Source: Sabethes cyaneus | Taxonomy: Eukaryota > Arthropoda > Insecta > Diptera > Culicidae | NCBI RefSeq assembly: GCF_943734655.1 | Contig: NC_071354.1 | Span: 138,370,642-138,434,641 of the forward strand | DNA: 64,000 nucleotides | Reading direction: 5' to 3' | Shown here: in pieces, positions 34,383 to 46,239 of the stretch | Numbering within the stretch: the first letter of the stretch is position 1 | How the letters are laid out: every line of letters begins with the position of its first letter | Notes under the pieces: model-generated | The model's database searches: none | The model's input: only the letters and a program-made list of their open reading frames with translations | What the model was told of the DNA's origin: nothing | Made by a program: the position numbers and the translations under genes

Positions 34383-35625
34383 CGCTTGCTTTTTTAGTTT
34401 TTTAAATCCCGACTGAATCTATTTTTATTTGCCATAACAAGCAAACGATATGCCATCGATACTTTTTCGATACGTCGATAATGTAGACAAAATGACGTTT
34501 CGTTTAAGCCTCAAACAAACCAGGGGTGTGAAATTGTCAAAATTTTGCGGACTAAACATCCATGGACGGCGACAATTTGGAACCAGCCAGTATACAGAAA
34601 ATAACAGCTAATATTAGTTAAATTATAGCTAAAAGGCTGTGTTTAACTGGTTTCTAATTAGTATCAGTAATCTCAAAATGAACAAACCTTTAAGTAGTCA
34701 CCAGAACCAAAAGTACCAAAACCAATGAGTGGGACATGTACAATGTATGTAGTTTGACAGCCACACCACCCCGCTGAAACAAACACTGATAACACGGTGT
34801 GACAAAAACTTTTTTTTTAATATACTTTGCAAGTGACCTAGCGTACGTTGTTAGTCACACCTAGTACATCATAAAAATACATATGACATCATCCTAACAC
34901 CCCCAAAATTTCAAGTTATTCCAAAAAAACGTTTTTTGGCTAGGTGTACACATACTATCATGAATAACTCATTAATTTTCCAAGCAATTTTAAGTTTTTT
35001 ATACATTTTTGGAAAGCTTAGAGGATAAGCTTTCAGGATATATATACATTCACTATGGTTCTACAAAAGTTAGACGAGATTTTTTCAATTAAATATGAAA
35101 TTTAACTAAAAAATTAAAATTTTTCTCACTTTAGGGGTCCTTAAAGTGACTTTAAAAATGACCCACATTCCTAAGCTCAACATCACTTGTTTTATATTCA
35201 ATCCCAAGGCTTTTGGTCAAAATTTCAGCCAAATCGGTCAACATTTGCAAATTTGAGACCATTTTTAAGAGTTGTAGAATTGGTTGCTTCCCATATATTA
35301 CCCGCCTAAACTTACAACTGAGCATCTTGTACACGATGTAAGATCCTTCCGCTTTTAACAATGGCCACTCCACTCATAGGGAATGAATAGTTTTGTTATT
35401 CTACTTTTCTGAACATAGTTATTTATTTATTTATTAGTTTAGTACTGCATCCTATCCTGAAATCTGAAACATGCCATATAAAGCTAACCATGAGAAAAAC
35501 ATGGTGTTCCCAGATCAACTCCACACTGTTTGAATGATTGCCCTGGTAACTCAAATGGAGTCGACCAACAACACTTTACACTAATGATCGAACACTTTTT
35601 ATACGGGTCACTTTGATTCGGTACA
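34383..35625. other. 1.2 kb unassigned DNA
   Basis: AT-rich block at 34.8-35.4 kb with a minus frame of 73 codons (35152-35373) and no motif. It reads like an old dispersed repeat, but the boundaries are unclear. Confidence 0.35.
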
Positions 35626-35627
35626 TA

Positions 35628-36593
35628 GGGTACGGGAGGGTAGTCCCAGCACGCTACTAAATTCGGCATATACAATTACCTTTTTTCGCTGCGCTTTCCC
35701 AAATAAAAACTTTGCCGCTATATAACAATACTGAAACGAATGTAGCACTCATAAGCTTTAACGTGTTATAACTATTTTCATAAAAATATAAGTAATTTGC
35801 TATATTTTGTTCAATAAACACCAAAACAACTGTTTTTCTACTGGCACGTAGTCAGGCTGAAAAAAACAGCAGCAATCGCTTACGCGTATCCACTCTTGAT
35901 GATGGTTTGGAAAACACACAATTATGATCACGTTTACTTATTCCAGAAACTAAACAGCTGTGAACATGGTATCACAGAACAATTCTATTTCTTTTTATCA
36001 CAGAATTACACAAAAATTAAAAAATATGAATCAATTTTCATTCACTAGCACTTGCAGCATTTTGTTTTTAATTTCAGCATATGGTGCTCTATTTACACTA
36101 CTACCAATGCGTGAGGCAGTTACTTCTGAAACTATTCTATCGTGTTGACATAGCTAGTATTTGAGTGGCAGCCACTGCTTCTGGTGCTAATGTATATGCA
36201 CGATTCAGTGAAACACTAGCGCCAGCAGCAAGCTGTTGTCACTGCAAAACTAGTAACTTCAAAGAGCCGGTATATAGGCAATACCGACACGTTATCCATC
36301 GGTCTCTCTTTTGATCTGTTTTTGAAATGCATTTAACCCCTGTGCTGGCTATTTCGGCCAGTCGGATTTAAAAAACACAGACACCGCTATAGAAAATGGG
36401 CTCAATTTAGCCGCAGCGACTATAACTCAAATTCAGTAGCGTTTTATTAAGACCAAAATACATACCGATATTCAGTAAATATTATTCTATCAACTGGTAT
36501 AAAAATCTTGTCTCGAATAAATATATTTTCAATGTAACTCCTGAATATTGTTCTCGCTACCGCTTAATGGGCTGGAAATACCCTCCCGTATCC
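35628..36593. mobile_element. TA-flanked TIR element, 966 bp (GGGTACGGGAGGGTA ends)
   Basis: The left end GGGTACGGGAGGGTAGTCCC-AGC and the complement of the right end, GGATACGGGAGGGTATTTCC-AGC, match over about 23 bp. TA flanks both sides (35626-35627, 36594-36595), consistent with an IS630-Tc1-mariner-type target duplication. A related 229-bp copy lies at 55198-55426. Near 36350 GCTGGCTATTTCGGCC-AGTCGG echoes the end motif. There is no transposase frame, so it is non-autonomous. Confidence 0.8.
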
Positions 36594-36689
36594 TAATTAC
36601 ACTTGACAAAGCTACAGCTGCGAGCATTGCAGTTTAGTGTTTCGTATTCTGATTTTTCCTGTTGAACGGATAAATTGTTACAGTTATGT

Positions 36690-37250
36690 GGGCGTTACTC
36701 CCCCTTCCTGTCCCACCGTCACTTAAGCGAGAACCGTGTAAACACTTCGAAACCTCATCCTGTTATGAACCCCCCCCCCCCCTTTTGTCAACCACTTCAG
36801 TTCTGATTCCCTTATGTCAAGAAACATGTATGCCAAGTTTGATAAAGAACAGTCAAGGTGTTTCGGAGTTATGGTCTCCCCCCCTTATTGGCCCCCTCTC
36901 TTTGTCAATCAAGGTGCAGATTCCCTGATGTCAAGGAACATGTGGGCCAAGTTTGATAAAGAACGGTCAAGGCGTTTCGGAGTTTTGTCCTCCCCACTTC
37001 CTATTAGAGAACCTCCCCCCTCCTTTTTGTTAACACCCCAGTGCTGTTTCTCTTTTGTCAAGGAACATGTGTGCCAAGTTTGATGAAGAACCGTCTAGGC
37101 ATTTAGGAGTTATGGCCTCCCCCCCCGCCTTTTTCGACCCCCCCCCTCTTATCAACCCGCCAGTGCTGATTTCTTTATATCAAGGTATAGGTGTGACAAA
37201 TTTGGTGGAGATCAGTCAAGGCGTTCTGGAGTTATGGTGGAACATATAAA
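36690..37250. repeat. Minisatellite, about 120-bp unit, four copies
   Basis: TGTCAAGGAACATGTGTGCC-type sequence occurs at 36815, 36929, 37056 and 37178 (spacing 114, 127, 122). Each copy is followed by AAGTTTGATAAAGAAC, GGTCAAGGCGTTTCGGAGTT and a C-rich tract. Copies differ by 10-25 percent by eye. Confidence 0.85.
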
Positions 37251-37378
37251 CTCAAGCTCACTTTTATATATATAGAAAAAGAATAAGAAGATTGAATACA
37301 GATTATTCCTCAGGAAACGATTTTCGTATTTTATTAATCCTTATAAATTTCTGAATTTTTCCGTTAACTTCCGTTATA

Positions 37379-39167
37379 CAGATATACCTCCATAGTACGT
37401 ACCCTCGTTAGTACGTACCCTCGATAATACGTACCCTCCATAATACGTACATTTTGCCTCGATAGTACGTATATTTGCCAGCAACGATATTTTTTTATTT
37501 TCTATATAAAGCAGAAACTTTTGTATGAATATTTATGAGTCAATACAAGCAAAAACGTACTCAATAATTCTAAATTTTTGAATAATATCAGTTATTTCTG
37601 TTATGTAAAAACCATTATTTTAAAATTAAAAACAATTCCTAAATAGTAAATTAATCAAATATACGTTCTAAATAACAGTTGTCTTAACATTCTGATTTTG
37701 CAGATTTTTGCTCAGAAAATTAACCTTTTCTGCGATTCACAATCTTTCCAACTGCGATGGGGGGAACAGCAGGCAATGTTATATTCGTTTGCTTGCAGAT
37801 ACTGCCCAAGCAACAATGTGAGTTTTATTGTACTCTTATGGCGATTTTCATGACCAATTTTGGTCCCATAAAACATAGTCTTGAGCTTAAGCATCTTTCT
37901 AAGACTTGACCTTTCTTTATCGGCAGACTTCGCAGCCGGCTGTTTCGGGGTTAGTGCAACAATCCTATTGACTCTATCTAGCAGCACCGTCTAACCGAGA
38001 CTCGAACATTTCAGCTTATATTGGCAACTATGTACCAAACCTTTACTTTGAATTTGAAAATTGCTAGGGACCGCAGGTACCACTGCATCTCCACAAGTAT
38101 CACGGGACAGGATTTATGTTAGTAAGGTACAGATCAGGTAAGGTTCATCTTGGTAGATGATATAATCCAACGAAACAACGCGTCAGTGATTACATTTCCT
38201 CTCAACTTTTCGCGATCACCATTGTAAACAAATAGTCGTCTAGAAAACGTGTGCGATATATTTGGGCCTGAATTTGTTTCGATGATATGAATATTATGCC
38301 TTGGATATTTATTTCCGTAAGCAAAACATAAACCAGTCCCGCGCGAATCCACTGTGTGGGCGAATAATATTACATCCATCTTGTTAGATGAGGATGAGGT
38401 TTCTTGCAAATCAAGATAAAGATATCGAAGTGGTCATCAAAATCACGCGTTCTAATTCGTTTACAAACCGTCACATATAAAAATTTTATTAATATCTGCG
38501 ACTTAGGCCTTTCACCTGAGTCAAATATTATTGTAAATTACAATGCAAACTACTATTCCAAAGTCCAAACTACTGGCTCGAATTTAAAACTGGGTAATTG
38601 TCACGGCTCCGAAAAATTTTGTTGTCAAAGATTTTGCAACGAACGAGACACGAAAGCAAGCGATGCTGATCCCTTACAATAAAATATTCCGAATTTGAAC
38701 ACCTCAGCACTATTAACGAAAACTGAGAATAAAAATTTGCTTCAATAATCATTAGAATTAAGTTAGGAACATTGATCATTGCGAAACCATTTCAAATTGT
38801 TGGCAATTTTCATAGATTTAGAAATCATAGATAGATTTTCGTAGATAATCACACATTGCTAACTGGTCACAATACTTGACAGCAAAAACCAGGAACAGTG
38901 AAACCAATAAACCATTTCTTGAAGTAATTGGTCCCTAAGTTGATAAGCATTTCCACTTACCAGCGCAAATATGTAGAGATATAGCGCCCTACACGCTCCC
39001 AAGATGATTATTTATTTTATTATATCTTAAAATTTGGAAATTTTAGACAATATTTAGCATAATAAAAATAATACTTTACATTAAAAATTGTGATTCGATA
39101 TTACGTACGTTTCGATAGTACGTACGCTAAACGATGCGCGGGTGTACGTCCTATCGAGGTATACCTG
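37379..39167. mobile_element. TA-flanked element, 1.79 kb, Tigger/pogo-like ends (CAGRTATACCTC)
   Basis: The left end CAGATATACCTCCATAGTAC and the complement of the right end, CAGGTATACCTCGATAGGAC, match over the outer 16 bp, with TA at 37377-37378 and 39168-39169. The CAG-N-ATACCTCG start is the form I know from Tigger/pogo elements. Both ends are followed by reiterated CCTCGATAGTACGTAC motifs (five at left to 37470, two at right from 39105). The interior has only short frames without DDE motifs and carries a partial MITE at 37804. Non-autonomous. Confidence 0.8.
37804..37893 (+). mobile_element. Partial MITE of the CCCAAGCAACAA family
   Basis: GCCCAAGCAACAATGTGAGT followed by TTTATTGTACTCTTATG matches the left half of the 30.5-kb MITE, including CATGACCAATTTTGGT. 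The right inverted end is missing or diverged. It is nested in the 1.79-kb TA element. Confidence 0.65.
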
Positions 39168-41400
39168 TATAAACTACAGCTGGTCTGACAATTTTATATC
39201 TCCTTTTTCATCGTCGTTAGGCGTGCATTCCCTAACAAGGTATGACTCCAGTGACGGAGATCAAAACTGTTAATTCAATTTGAAGCTATCAATTGCGGGT
39301 AATCAAATTTGCCCCGAAACTCATAGGAAAAAAGCACACATTACGAACGTGGGTTTAGTTTAGCCAAGAATAACAAATATCTTCTCTGGTGGCGTTTAGA
39401 TGTATACCCTATATTTCCTTATTACGTCGATTGAGTTCTCCCCTAACTACTCCGAACGAGGAAGTAAAAGAAGCAACCTAAGTCACAGCAATCAAAAAAG
39501 ACAGATGAATTCGTATATTACATAATATCTTGCGTGATATAATAACACGGCCTCGAGGATATCGTGTGATTAACTTCAAACCAAGCCGCCGCTGGCTAAC
39601 TTCAAAAGAAGAAAATCATCTAGTCGGTGTTATGCTGTACTATATGTCTTCCTTGCTTCATACCAGCCGCACTGCCATGCTTAAGGTTACAATGTAAATC
39701 ATGAAGTATTGACATATTTTTATCGTAATTATTTAATCAACAAACTTTTCAGTAATTAGATATAATGAATCACTATGAATTGTATTTTCTAGACTTGATT
39801 TTAATTTTAATTTCACCTCGACACGATATACGCGACAAGATAGCTATGGATAGGCGAATATTTGCAATGGAATATGTTTCGTTTGGAAATGGGAGAAAGC
39901 TAGCGATTTTTCCTTACGAGGGTTGGTTATGAAAAGATTTTGACGTGACATTTATATATCCGTTTAGGTGGAAGGCATTGTTTCGAACAAATAGCTTCAT
40001 GAATCTAATCAATAGACTCAAATTCATAATACCGATTGGTGATGACGTTTATGACGTGTACTTAAATTCTCTCTCGGTATTTATATCCTGATTTGATGTA
40101 TTACCGTACAAAAATAGAGCAATGCTGATCAAACACATTTTTATCAAGTCAAATTGCTAAAACCGGCTAAAAAAAATTTTCAAAATTTTTCGTCAAAGTA
40201 CAAATCATCTAGACGTCATCATTACTGACTGTTAGAATTTTAGTATATTGCATACTGACGTATGCTGATCAACTTTGACGAGTACATAGTCTTAATAAAT
40301 CATCATTTCAGGTTAACACAAAACAGCTTCTCGTTTACAAACTACGATTAATCCCAAATTGGCCCATCTAATGTATGAAACGAACGTTTCTATAACCTCT
40401 GACATTCACCCACCGGGGGAAACAGCAAATCTTCCACGTTAACGAATAACTAGTCCACCCGCACCAAACCTATTGGGAACGCAGTGATGTGTCGTTCGTT
40501 ACTCGTTTATGGTTATTCCCTTCTCTAGGCTGCAAGCGCGCTGATTCCAATATGACTATTTTGGAAAGCAGTCGGTCGGCATCCCTCGTCCTTTCATGAC
40601 ATAGACCGTAATCAAGAGTACCGGAAATGGAAGGCGATAATTAGAACATTGGATCGATTTCAGCACGAACAGAAAAGCCTACGGCGACACATAACAAACG
40701 ACTAATTTATGTCAATTTCTCCTAGGATGTGTAATTTACAATTTGTAGCCAATGATTACCGATGATTTATTGGATGTTGAGGTGAAATTTTCGCTCCCTT
40801 CACATTGCTTTTTTCTGCCTGTCCCCCGGGATCGAACGGACCGACGTCATTGAAAGTGGGAGAAAGAAACGCCAATTGATTGCAACCACTGCTGTAGTCG
40901 ATAAGGTATCGAACGGATTCCAAAGATGCAATAAATCACATCGTTTCAACGATTATGAGTGACAGACATCACGTCGCAGCTTCATTCACGTCTCACACCG
41001 GGCAACCCAGCAAGGAAGCCTTCCGGAGTGTAGCGCAAACAGCAGCTAAAAACAGGTTTGGTAGATTTTCGTGAAAGCTTCTTGCTCTGCTCCAAGCATG
41101 GAAAAGTTAAACGTAATGGAGGAAAAATGAACAGCCAAAATGCTAGCGTATCCACTTTGGAACTCGGCAAATTGCCACACGAAAGCCTTGATGAGATTGT
41201 GAGAATTGCAAACATTTCTTCGATCGGAAACTCGCCCAGCCAGATGTGGAAAGTATGTGATGGTGAAAATCTCTTCATTGTGCTTAATGTCTCCCGTACC
41301 TGTGAGACCGCAGGGGTGTATTTTCCGAGTGCGATTTTTTTTAAAATATATATATTATATTGTACTTGTTTCATGGTGCCAAATTATTCTTTTCATACTA
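39168..41400. other. 2.2 kb unassigned DNA
   Basis: No repeat or coding homology. Overlapping frames at 40982-41426 (130 codons minus, 122 plus) compete on the same bases and lack motifs. Possibly host non-coding DNA. Confidence 0.4.
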
Positions 41401-41404
41401 TTTC

Positions 41405-41640
41405 AGAAGGAATAGAAATGCACTGAAGTCGGTTTTTGCGCCATATGTTTTTAATGCGATTAATTTTTACGCGAGTTTTAATTTCGTAATGTACGCGGTT
41501 TTTAACACGATTTTCGGAATTCGCTCAGATAGTATGGACGCATCTAATTTTGTGCGTAGTTTTAGATTTGATGCAGGTTTTGTACGAGAAGTTGGGGATT
41601 TATTTTATTTATTATTTATTTTTATGCGGTTTTGATTTAT
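41405..41640. repeat. Degenerate GCGATTTTTAACGCG-style short repeats
   Basis: Units such as TTTTTACGCGAGTTTTAATT, TACGCGGTTTTTAACACG and ATTTTCGGAATTCG recur loosely. An eroded tandem sequence of unknown type. Confidence 0.4.
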
Positions 41641-42004
41641 ATCTACATTATTTTCAAGAAATACAAAGAGTTAAATATTTTTTATTTATAAATCGTAAAA
41701 CCTGCGTTGCACCGCTACCATTTGAAAACATAATATAACGATCCAGGGTCAACGGTGTGCCGAATTAAAGCTAATTCTATAATTGTGTTCCAACAAAAAA
41801 AGAGGACTATTCATATTATAAGATGTGTACAGTTAAATTGTCTTAATACCAACGCCAGTTGACACTTCGGGGGAGATGTATTTTATTTTTTAAGAGTTGT
41901 TCTTTTGATTATAGGCACTACACTATGTGAATGGTATTTGTTCCTCAGAGCATTAATTTGGGACAGTTACTGTTCTTGTAATAATTTGCTCTAAAACTTT
42001 GCAG
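41641..42004. other. Unassigned DNA
   Basis: No recognisable feature. Confidence 0.35.
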
Positions 42005-42210
42005 CACACATCAATGTCTAAAATTAAAAATTAAAAGAGAAGAAAACTTGTTCGAAAACAGACACTGAGGAAGCCTGCAAGTCGTAGGCGAAATACGTAT
42101 CTGTCGTGAATAAAATATACATAATAGAATTAAATTGGATAAGTTTTCTTCTCCTTTGATTTTAGTTTTCGTATTCTACTAAGACGCCCCAAAACTTCAC
42201 ACATCAATGT
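42005..42210. mobile_element. Small element with inverted arms, hammerhead-like core and 13-bp target duplication
   Basis: CACACATCAATGT occurs at 42005-42017 and 42198-42210, bracketing 180 bp. Inside, a left arm (AAAATTAAAAATTAAAAGAG-AAGAAAACTT, 42020-42049) is complementary to a right arm (AAGTTTTCTTCTCCTTTGAT-TTTAGTTTT, 42140-42168) with a few mismatches. The hammerhead-like core lies between them at 42061-42105. There is no coding frame. The layout (variable-length target duplication, terminal repeats, ribozyme-like core) resembles a non-autonomous Penelope-like or retrozyme-type element. This class assignment is inference. Confidence 0.65.
42061..42105 (+). ncRNA. Candidate hammerhead-type self-cleaving ribozyme motif
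   Basis: In order: GACA (stem I 5' side, 42061-42064); CTGAGGA (matches the core CUGANGA, 42065-42071); one extra A; GCCTGC and GTAGGC (stem II 42073-42078 with 42084-42089, loop AAGTC, one G-T pair); GAAA (42090-42093); TACGTA forming a very short or dimer-forming stem III; TC with cleavage expected after C42101; and TGTC (42102-42105), complementary to GACA. Minimal stem III and a palindromic ATACGTAT fit hammerheads reported from Penelope-like elements. The extra A before stem II departs from the textbook core. Activity is unproven. Confidence 0.5.
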
Positions 42211-42990
42211 GTTATACTGAAACCGAAGAAATATAAATTTTTTATTTCACTTTTAGGGAGATTAATCAAAATTTGACCTAAAATCAAGTTTTCCAACTCA
42301 AAATTGTAATGCACATATTTATGTGGGCTTGGACCACTGTGAAGCCCCACGGGAATATGCTCCGGAATGACCACGCCGGGAGAAATCATCAAATAGAGTC
42401 AAAACAATAAGAAACGGCCTTCCAGAGTAATTTCATGAATTAAGATACCCATATTGCCAGTGTTGGCAATCCAAACAATTCTGTGGCCACAGAAGGTCCC
42501 ACGGAAACTTGTTCCAGGCTGGCCATTCCGAGGATAAATCATTATACTCTTTTAAAACTATGAAAAATTACCTTTCGGTGTAATTTGAGGAATTTTGGAT
42601 ACCCTTATTACTATGTATACATCCAAAAACATAAAAAGTGCTTTAATTCCGGAACACATCCTCGGAGTACCGGATTTGCGAGAACCAGATGGACCACTTC
42701 CGGTTCTGTTGTAAGCCCACTGGAAGTGGGTAAGTTCCTGAATCTTTAGGTGGTAAGATTGCCAGAGTTACAAGCGTTTCAATTTGCGGGTACTCTGGCA
42801 CCCTTGTCGAGCACTTAAAGGGTAAAAAATTTCGAAGCCCCCTCTTTCCTCCCCCTTAGGTGCTACGTGAAAACATATTTTATGAAAAGTTGTTATTTAG
42901 CTAGTTCTAATATGTCACAGAGTTTCAGTATCCTGGGTCGAAGAAAACTTTAGAATTTCCTACTTTGAAATCTGAAAAGGTACCCGGGTA
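42211..42990. repeat. Degenerate tandem repeat, three units
   Basis: Segments like GGACCACTGTGAAGCCCCAC at 42330, GTGGCCACAGAAGGTCCCAC at 42483 and GGACCACTTCCGGTTCTGTT at 42693 are each followed by CGGAATGACC/GGCCATTCCG and ATAAATCA-type sequence. Spacing is irregular, at 150-210 bp. Eroded satellite-like DNA, with no gene. Confidence 0.5.
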
Positions 42991-42992
42991 AC

Positions 42993-45900
42993 CTTCTTCT
43001 TCTACTTCAGCAGCATAGAGCCGGGGTGGCTCGTGCTGTTTCAAGCACTCGTCTCCATTCAACTCGGTCTTGGGCCACACGTCGCCAATTTCCTAGTCGT
43101 CTCAGAAGTCGCAAATCGCTTTCGACCTAGTCGAGGCATCGTGCTCGTTGGGCCCCCCTGTTCCTGGTGCCGGTGGGGTTGTCGAAGAGGACTATTTTCG
43201 TCGCATTGTCGTCTGGCCTACCGTAGCCTGCTAACTTTCGCTAGATGTACGATGGGAGTCTCCCCAAGCAGTTCCTGTAGCTCGTGATTCATACGCCTCC
43301 GCCACTCTCCGCTTTCAGTTTGTACTCCGCCAAATATCGTCCGCAGCAGTTTCCGCTCGAACACGGAAAGAACGCGTATGTCCTCCGTGAGCAGCGCCAC
43401 GGCTTCAAGTCCATAAAGAACTACCGGTCTAATAAGAGTTTTGTACATTGTTAGCTTCGTGCGGCGGCGTACGCTTCCTGATCGTAGCGTTTTACGTAGG
43501 GCAAAGTAGGTCCGATTTCGCGCTTAGATGCGCCGCTGGATCTCCTTACTAGTGTTGTTGTCCGCGGTCACCAGCGATCCCAAATACACGAACTCCTCTA
43601 CTGCTTCTAGTTCGTCGCCGTCAACGGTTACCGTCCGTGGGAGGCGCGCGTTTGTTTCCTTTGAGCCTCTTCCTTTCATGTATTTGGTCTTCGACGCATT
43701 TATTTTAGCCCAATTCTCCAAGACTCCGCTTTCAGTCTTGCCTCCGCCGTTGCAAAGCTCTTGGTTATGATATCGAAGTCATCTGCAAAGCCTAGAAGTT
43801 GGCTACCCTAGGTAAAAAATCGTGCCTCTCGTTTCGATGCTCGCTCTTCGGATTACCCCCTTAAGAGCGATGTTGAACAGCATGCAGGATAAACCATCAC
43901 CTTGTCTCAACCCTCGCTGCGTCTCGAAGGGACTCGAGAGTGTCTCAGAGATGCGTACGAAACACATCACTCGATCCAATGTAGCTCTGATCAGTCGCGT
44001 CAGTTTGTCCGGAAAACCGTGTTCGTGCATTATCTGCCATAGCTTGTCTCGATTGACTGCTTCGTATGCTGTTTTGAAATCAATAAAGATGTGATGCGGG
44101 GGCACGTTGTACTCCCGACATTTCTGCAAGATCTGTCGGATAGTAAAAATTTGGTCCGTGGTTGCGCGAACCCCCATGAAACCCGCCTGATAATTCCCTA
44201 CGAAACCTTGTGCTATCGGTGACAACCGGCGTAACAGAATCTGGGAGAGTACCTTGTAGGCGGCGTTTACCAGCGTTATACCACGATAGTTGCAGCAGTC
44301 TAGCCGATCACCCTTTTTGTAGATGGGACAAACCACTCCTTCCTTCCATTCCTCCGGTAGCTTTTCCTCCTCCCAAATCCTCGAAATAACCCAGTGTAGA
44401 GCCTTTGCTAACGTTTCTCCGCCATGTTTATAAAGCTCTGCCGGTAGATGGTCCTTCCCAGCGGCTTTATTGGTCTTCAGCAGCCTGATTTCTCGTTTGA
44501 CTTCTTGAAGATCAGGTGCTAGGACATTACTATCTTCCATGGGCGCTCCTAGGTTAATTTCCGTTCCGCCTCCTTCTGCGACTTCGCCATTGAGGTGTGC
44601 ATCGAAGAACTGCTTCCATCTGTTGACCACCTCGCGCTCGTTTGTAATTAGATTCCCTCCCTCGTCCCTACATATGTCAGGTTTCGGTGTGTAGCCCTTC
44701 CGAGTTTGGTTCACCTTCTCATAAAACTTGCGCGTGTTATTAGCTCGGAATAGTTGCTCTAATTCTCCACGATCTCTGTGCTCCTTCTGGCGCTTTTTCC
44801 TCCTCAGGATCGTGGTCAACTGGTTCCTAGCCTGTCGGTATTTGGTTAGGTTCTCTCTTGTGGCAATACTTAGATAATTTTTCCAAGCAGTTTTTTCCCC
44901 TCCACCGCTTGTTGGCATTTCCCATCAAACCAATCATTTTGTGTACTCCGAGGCTCAAAACCTAGTGCCGTGGTAGCGGCCTCTCCGATGGCCGAGCGTA
45001 TTCTGCCCCAACCGTCTTCGAGGTTTGAAGCAACTAACTCCTCGGAAGAAGGCATTGCCTCATTCAGTACTCGCGCGTAGTTCTCGGCAGCTTGTGGGTT
45101 ATCTAGCTGCCCTCCTCGGCTAAAGGAGGGCGGCTTTGACGTGTCCGGTATACGGTGGACAGTTTTAAGCGCACATGTACTGCTACTAGGTAATGGTACA
45201 CAGAATTAATATCCGCACCCGACGGGAGCGTACGTTCGTGATGTTAGAGAAAAACCGGCCCTTTATGAGAACGTGGTCAATTGGGTTCATTGTACGTTGG
45301 TCAGGTAATCTCCAGGTGGCTTTGTGGATATCCTTGCGCGGGAAAAAGGTGCTTCGGATCACCAGGCCTCGAGAAGCTGCGAAGTTTATACATCGTGCGC
45401 CGTTATCGTTTGTGGCGGTGTGCAGGCTGTGGGGTCCTACCACCGGTCTATACATCTCTTCCCTACCGACCTGCGCGTTTATATCCCCGATGACGATCTT
45501 GATGTCCCGCGACGAGCAGCTGTCGTTGCCTCCAGCCTCGCGTAGAATGCTTCTTTCTCATCGTCGGGTCTACCTTCGTGCGGGCAGTGCACGTTAATGA
45601 TGCTATAATTGAAGAAACGGCCCTTTATCCTCAATACACACATTCTCTCGTTGATCGCCTTCCAATCTATCATGCGATCCTGCATTCCGCCCATCACTAC
45701 AAAACCCGTTCCCAGTTTGTTGGTAGCGCCACCGCTCTGGTAAAACTGGGCCTTTCCGCCACGGATCTTCCATACCTTCTCTCCTTTGCGACAGATTTCC
45801 TGCAGAGCCACGATGCCCAGTTTGCGGGGTTCAAGCTGTTAATTAGCACCCGCTCACAACCTGCGAAATTTAGCGATCTGCAGTTCCAAGTACCGAGTCT

Positions 45901-46150
45901 CCATTCGTGGTCCTTGTTCCGTCGCCTAGGTCTATGCCGAATATTCCGTTCCGAATTTGCTTGAGTTTTGTAAGTTTTTTTAAATTTAGGTGTGTAGCCG
46001 TACAACACTACCGAGTCTCGCGATGGGGCTGTCCTGTTATAGTGCCGAGACTCACTATACCTCCTTCCCGGTTAGTATACGACCTTAGTTTCCACCGATC
46101 TTCGCTAAGGTTGCTCGTATTCCGGCTGGTACCACGAGGAGGTCGGGATT
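42993..46150 (-). pseudogene. Best-preserved RTE-like retrotransposon (EN-RT), about 3.15 kb
   Basis: On the minus strand: endonuclease start EWRLGTWNCRSLNFAGCERV (about 45900); frameshift; MALQEICRKGEKVW (45811); RFFNYSIINVHCPHEGRPDD (45620-45560); MYRPVVGPHSLHTATNDNGA (45455); FFPRKDIHKATWRLPDQRTM. The linker DWFDGKCQQAVEGK is near 44900. The RT frame at 44918-43803 is open for 371 codons. It includes GVVCPIYKKGDRLDCCNYRG, NYQAGFMGVRATTDQIF, HHIFIDFKTAYEAVNRDKLW (motif A) and ETQRGLRQGDGLSCMLFNIA (motif B). After a shift come GFADDFDIITK (FADD 43778-43789) and VYLGSLVTADNNTS. Then comes MYKTLIRPVVLYGLEAVALL to LAKVSRLR (43448-43221). The 3' end is an AGAAGAAGAAGG-type tract at 42993-43006. 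About four shifts and a stop; not active as it stands. The clade is RTE-like by length, single ORF and simple-repeat tail. Confidence 0.88.
46076..46145. repeat. Shared 70-75 bp segment also found at 53.8 kb
   Basis: TACGACCTTAGTTTCCACCG ... GGCTGGTACCACGAGGAGGT here parallels TACGACCCTAATTTTCACCG ... GGATGGTACCACGAGGAGGT at 53801-53870. Here it lies at the presumed 5' end of the RTE-like element; there it interrupts an R1 endonuclease. Confidence 0.65.
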
Positions 46151-46239
46151 GGAGTTGCTGGATAAGAAGCTAACGACCAGTATGGGGTCTATATTCCGAA
46201 TTATCCAGCCGTTTACCAACCAACCCGGGTAACCTGTCG

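Noticed and set aside
36690..37250. CRISPR-like array of spaced repeats
   Set aside because: The units are about 120 bp, imperfect and contiguous in a eukaryotic context; spacers are just the variable part of the minisatellite.
40982..41426. Overlapping plus and minus frames of 122-130 codons
   Set aside because: Both strands open over the same bases with no motif; most likely chance.
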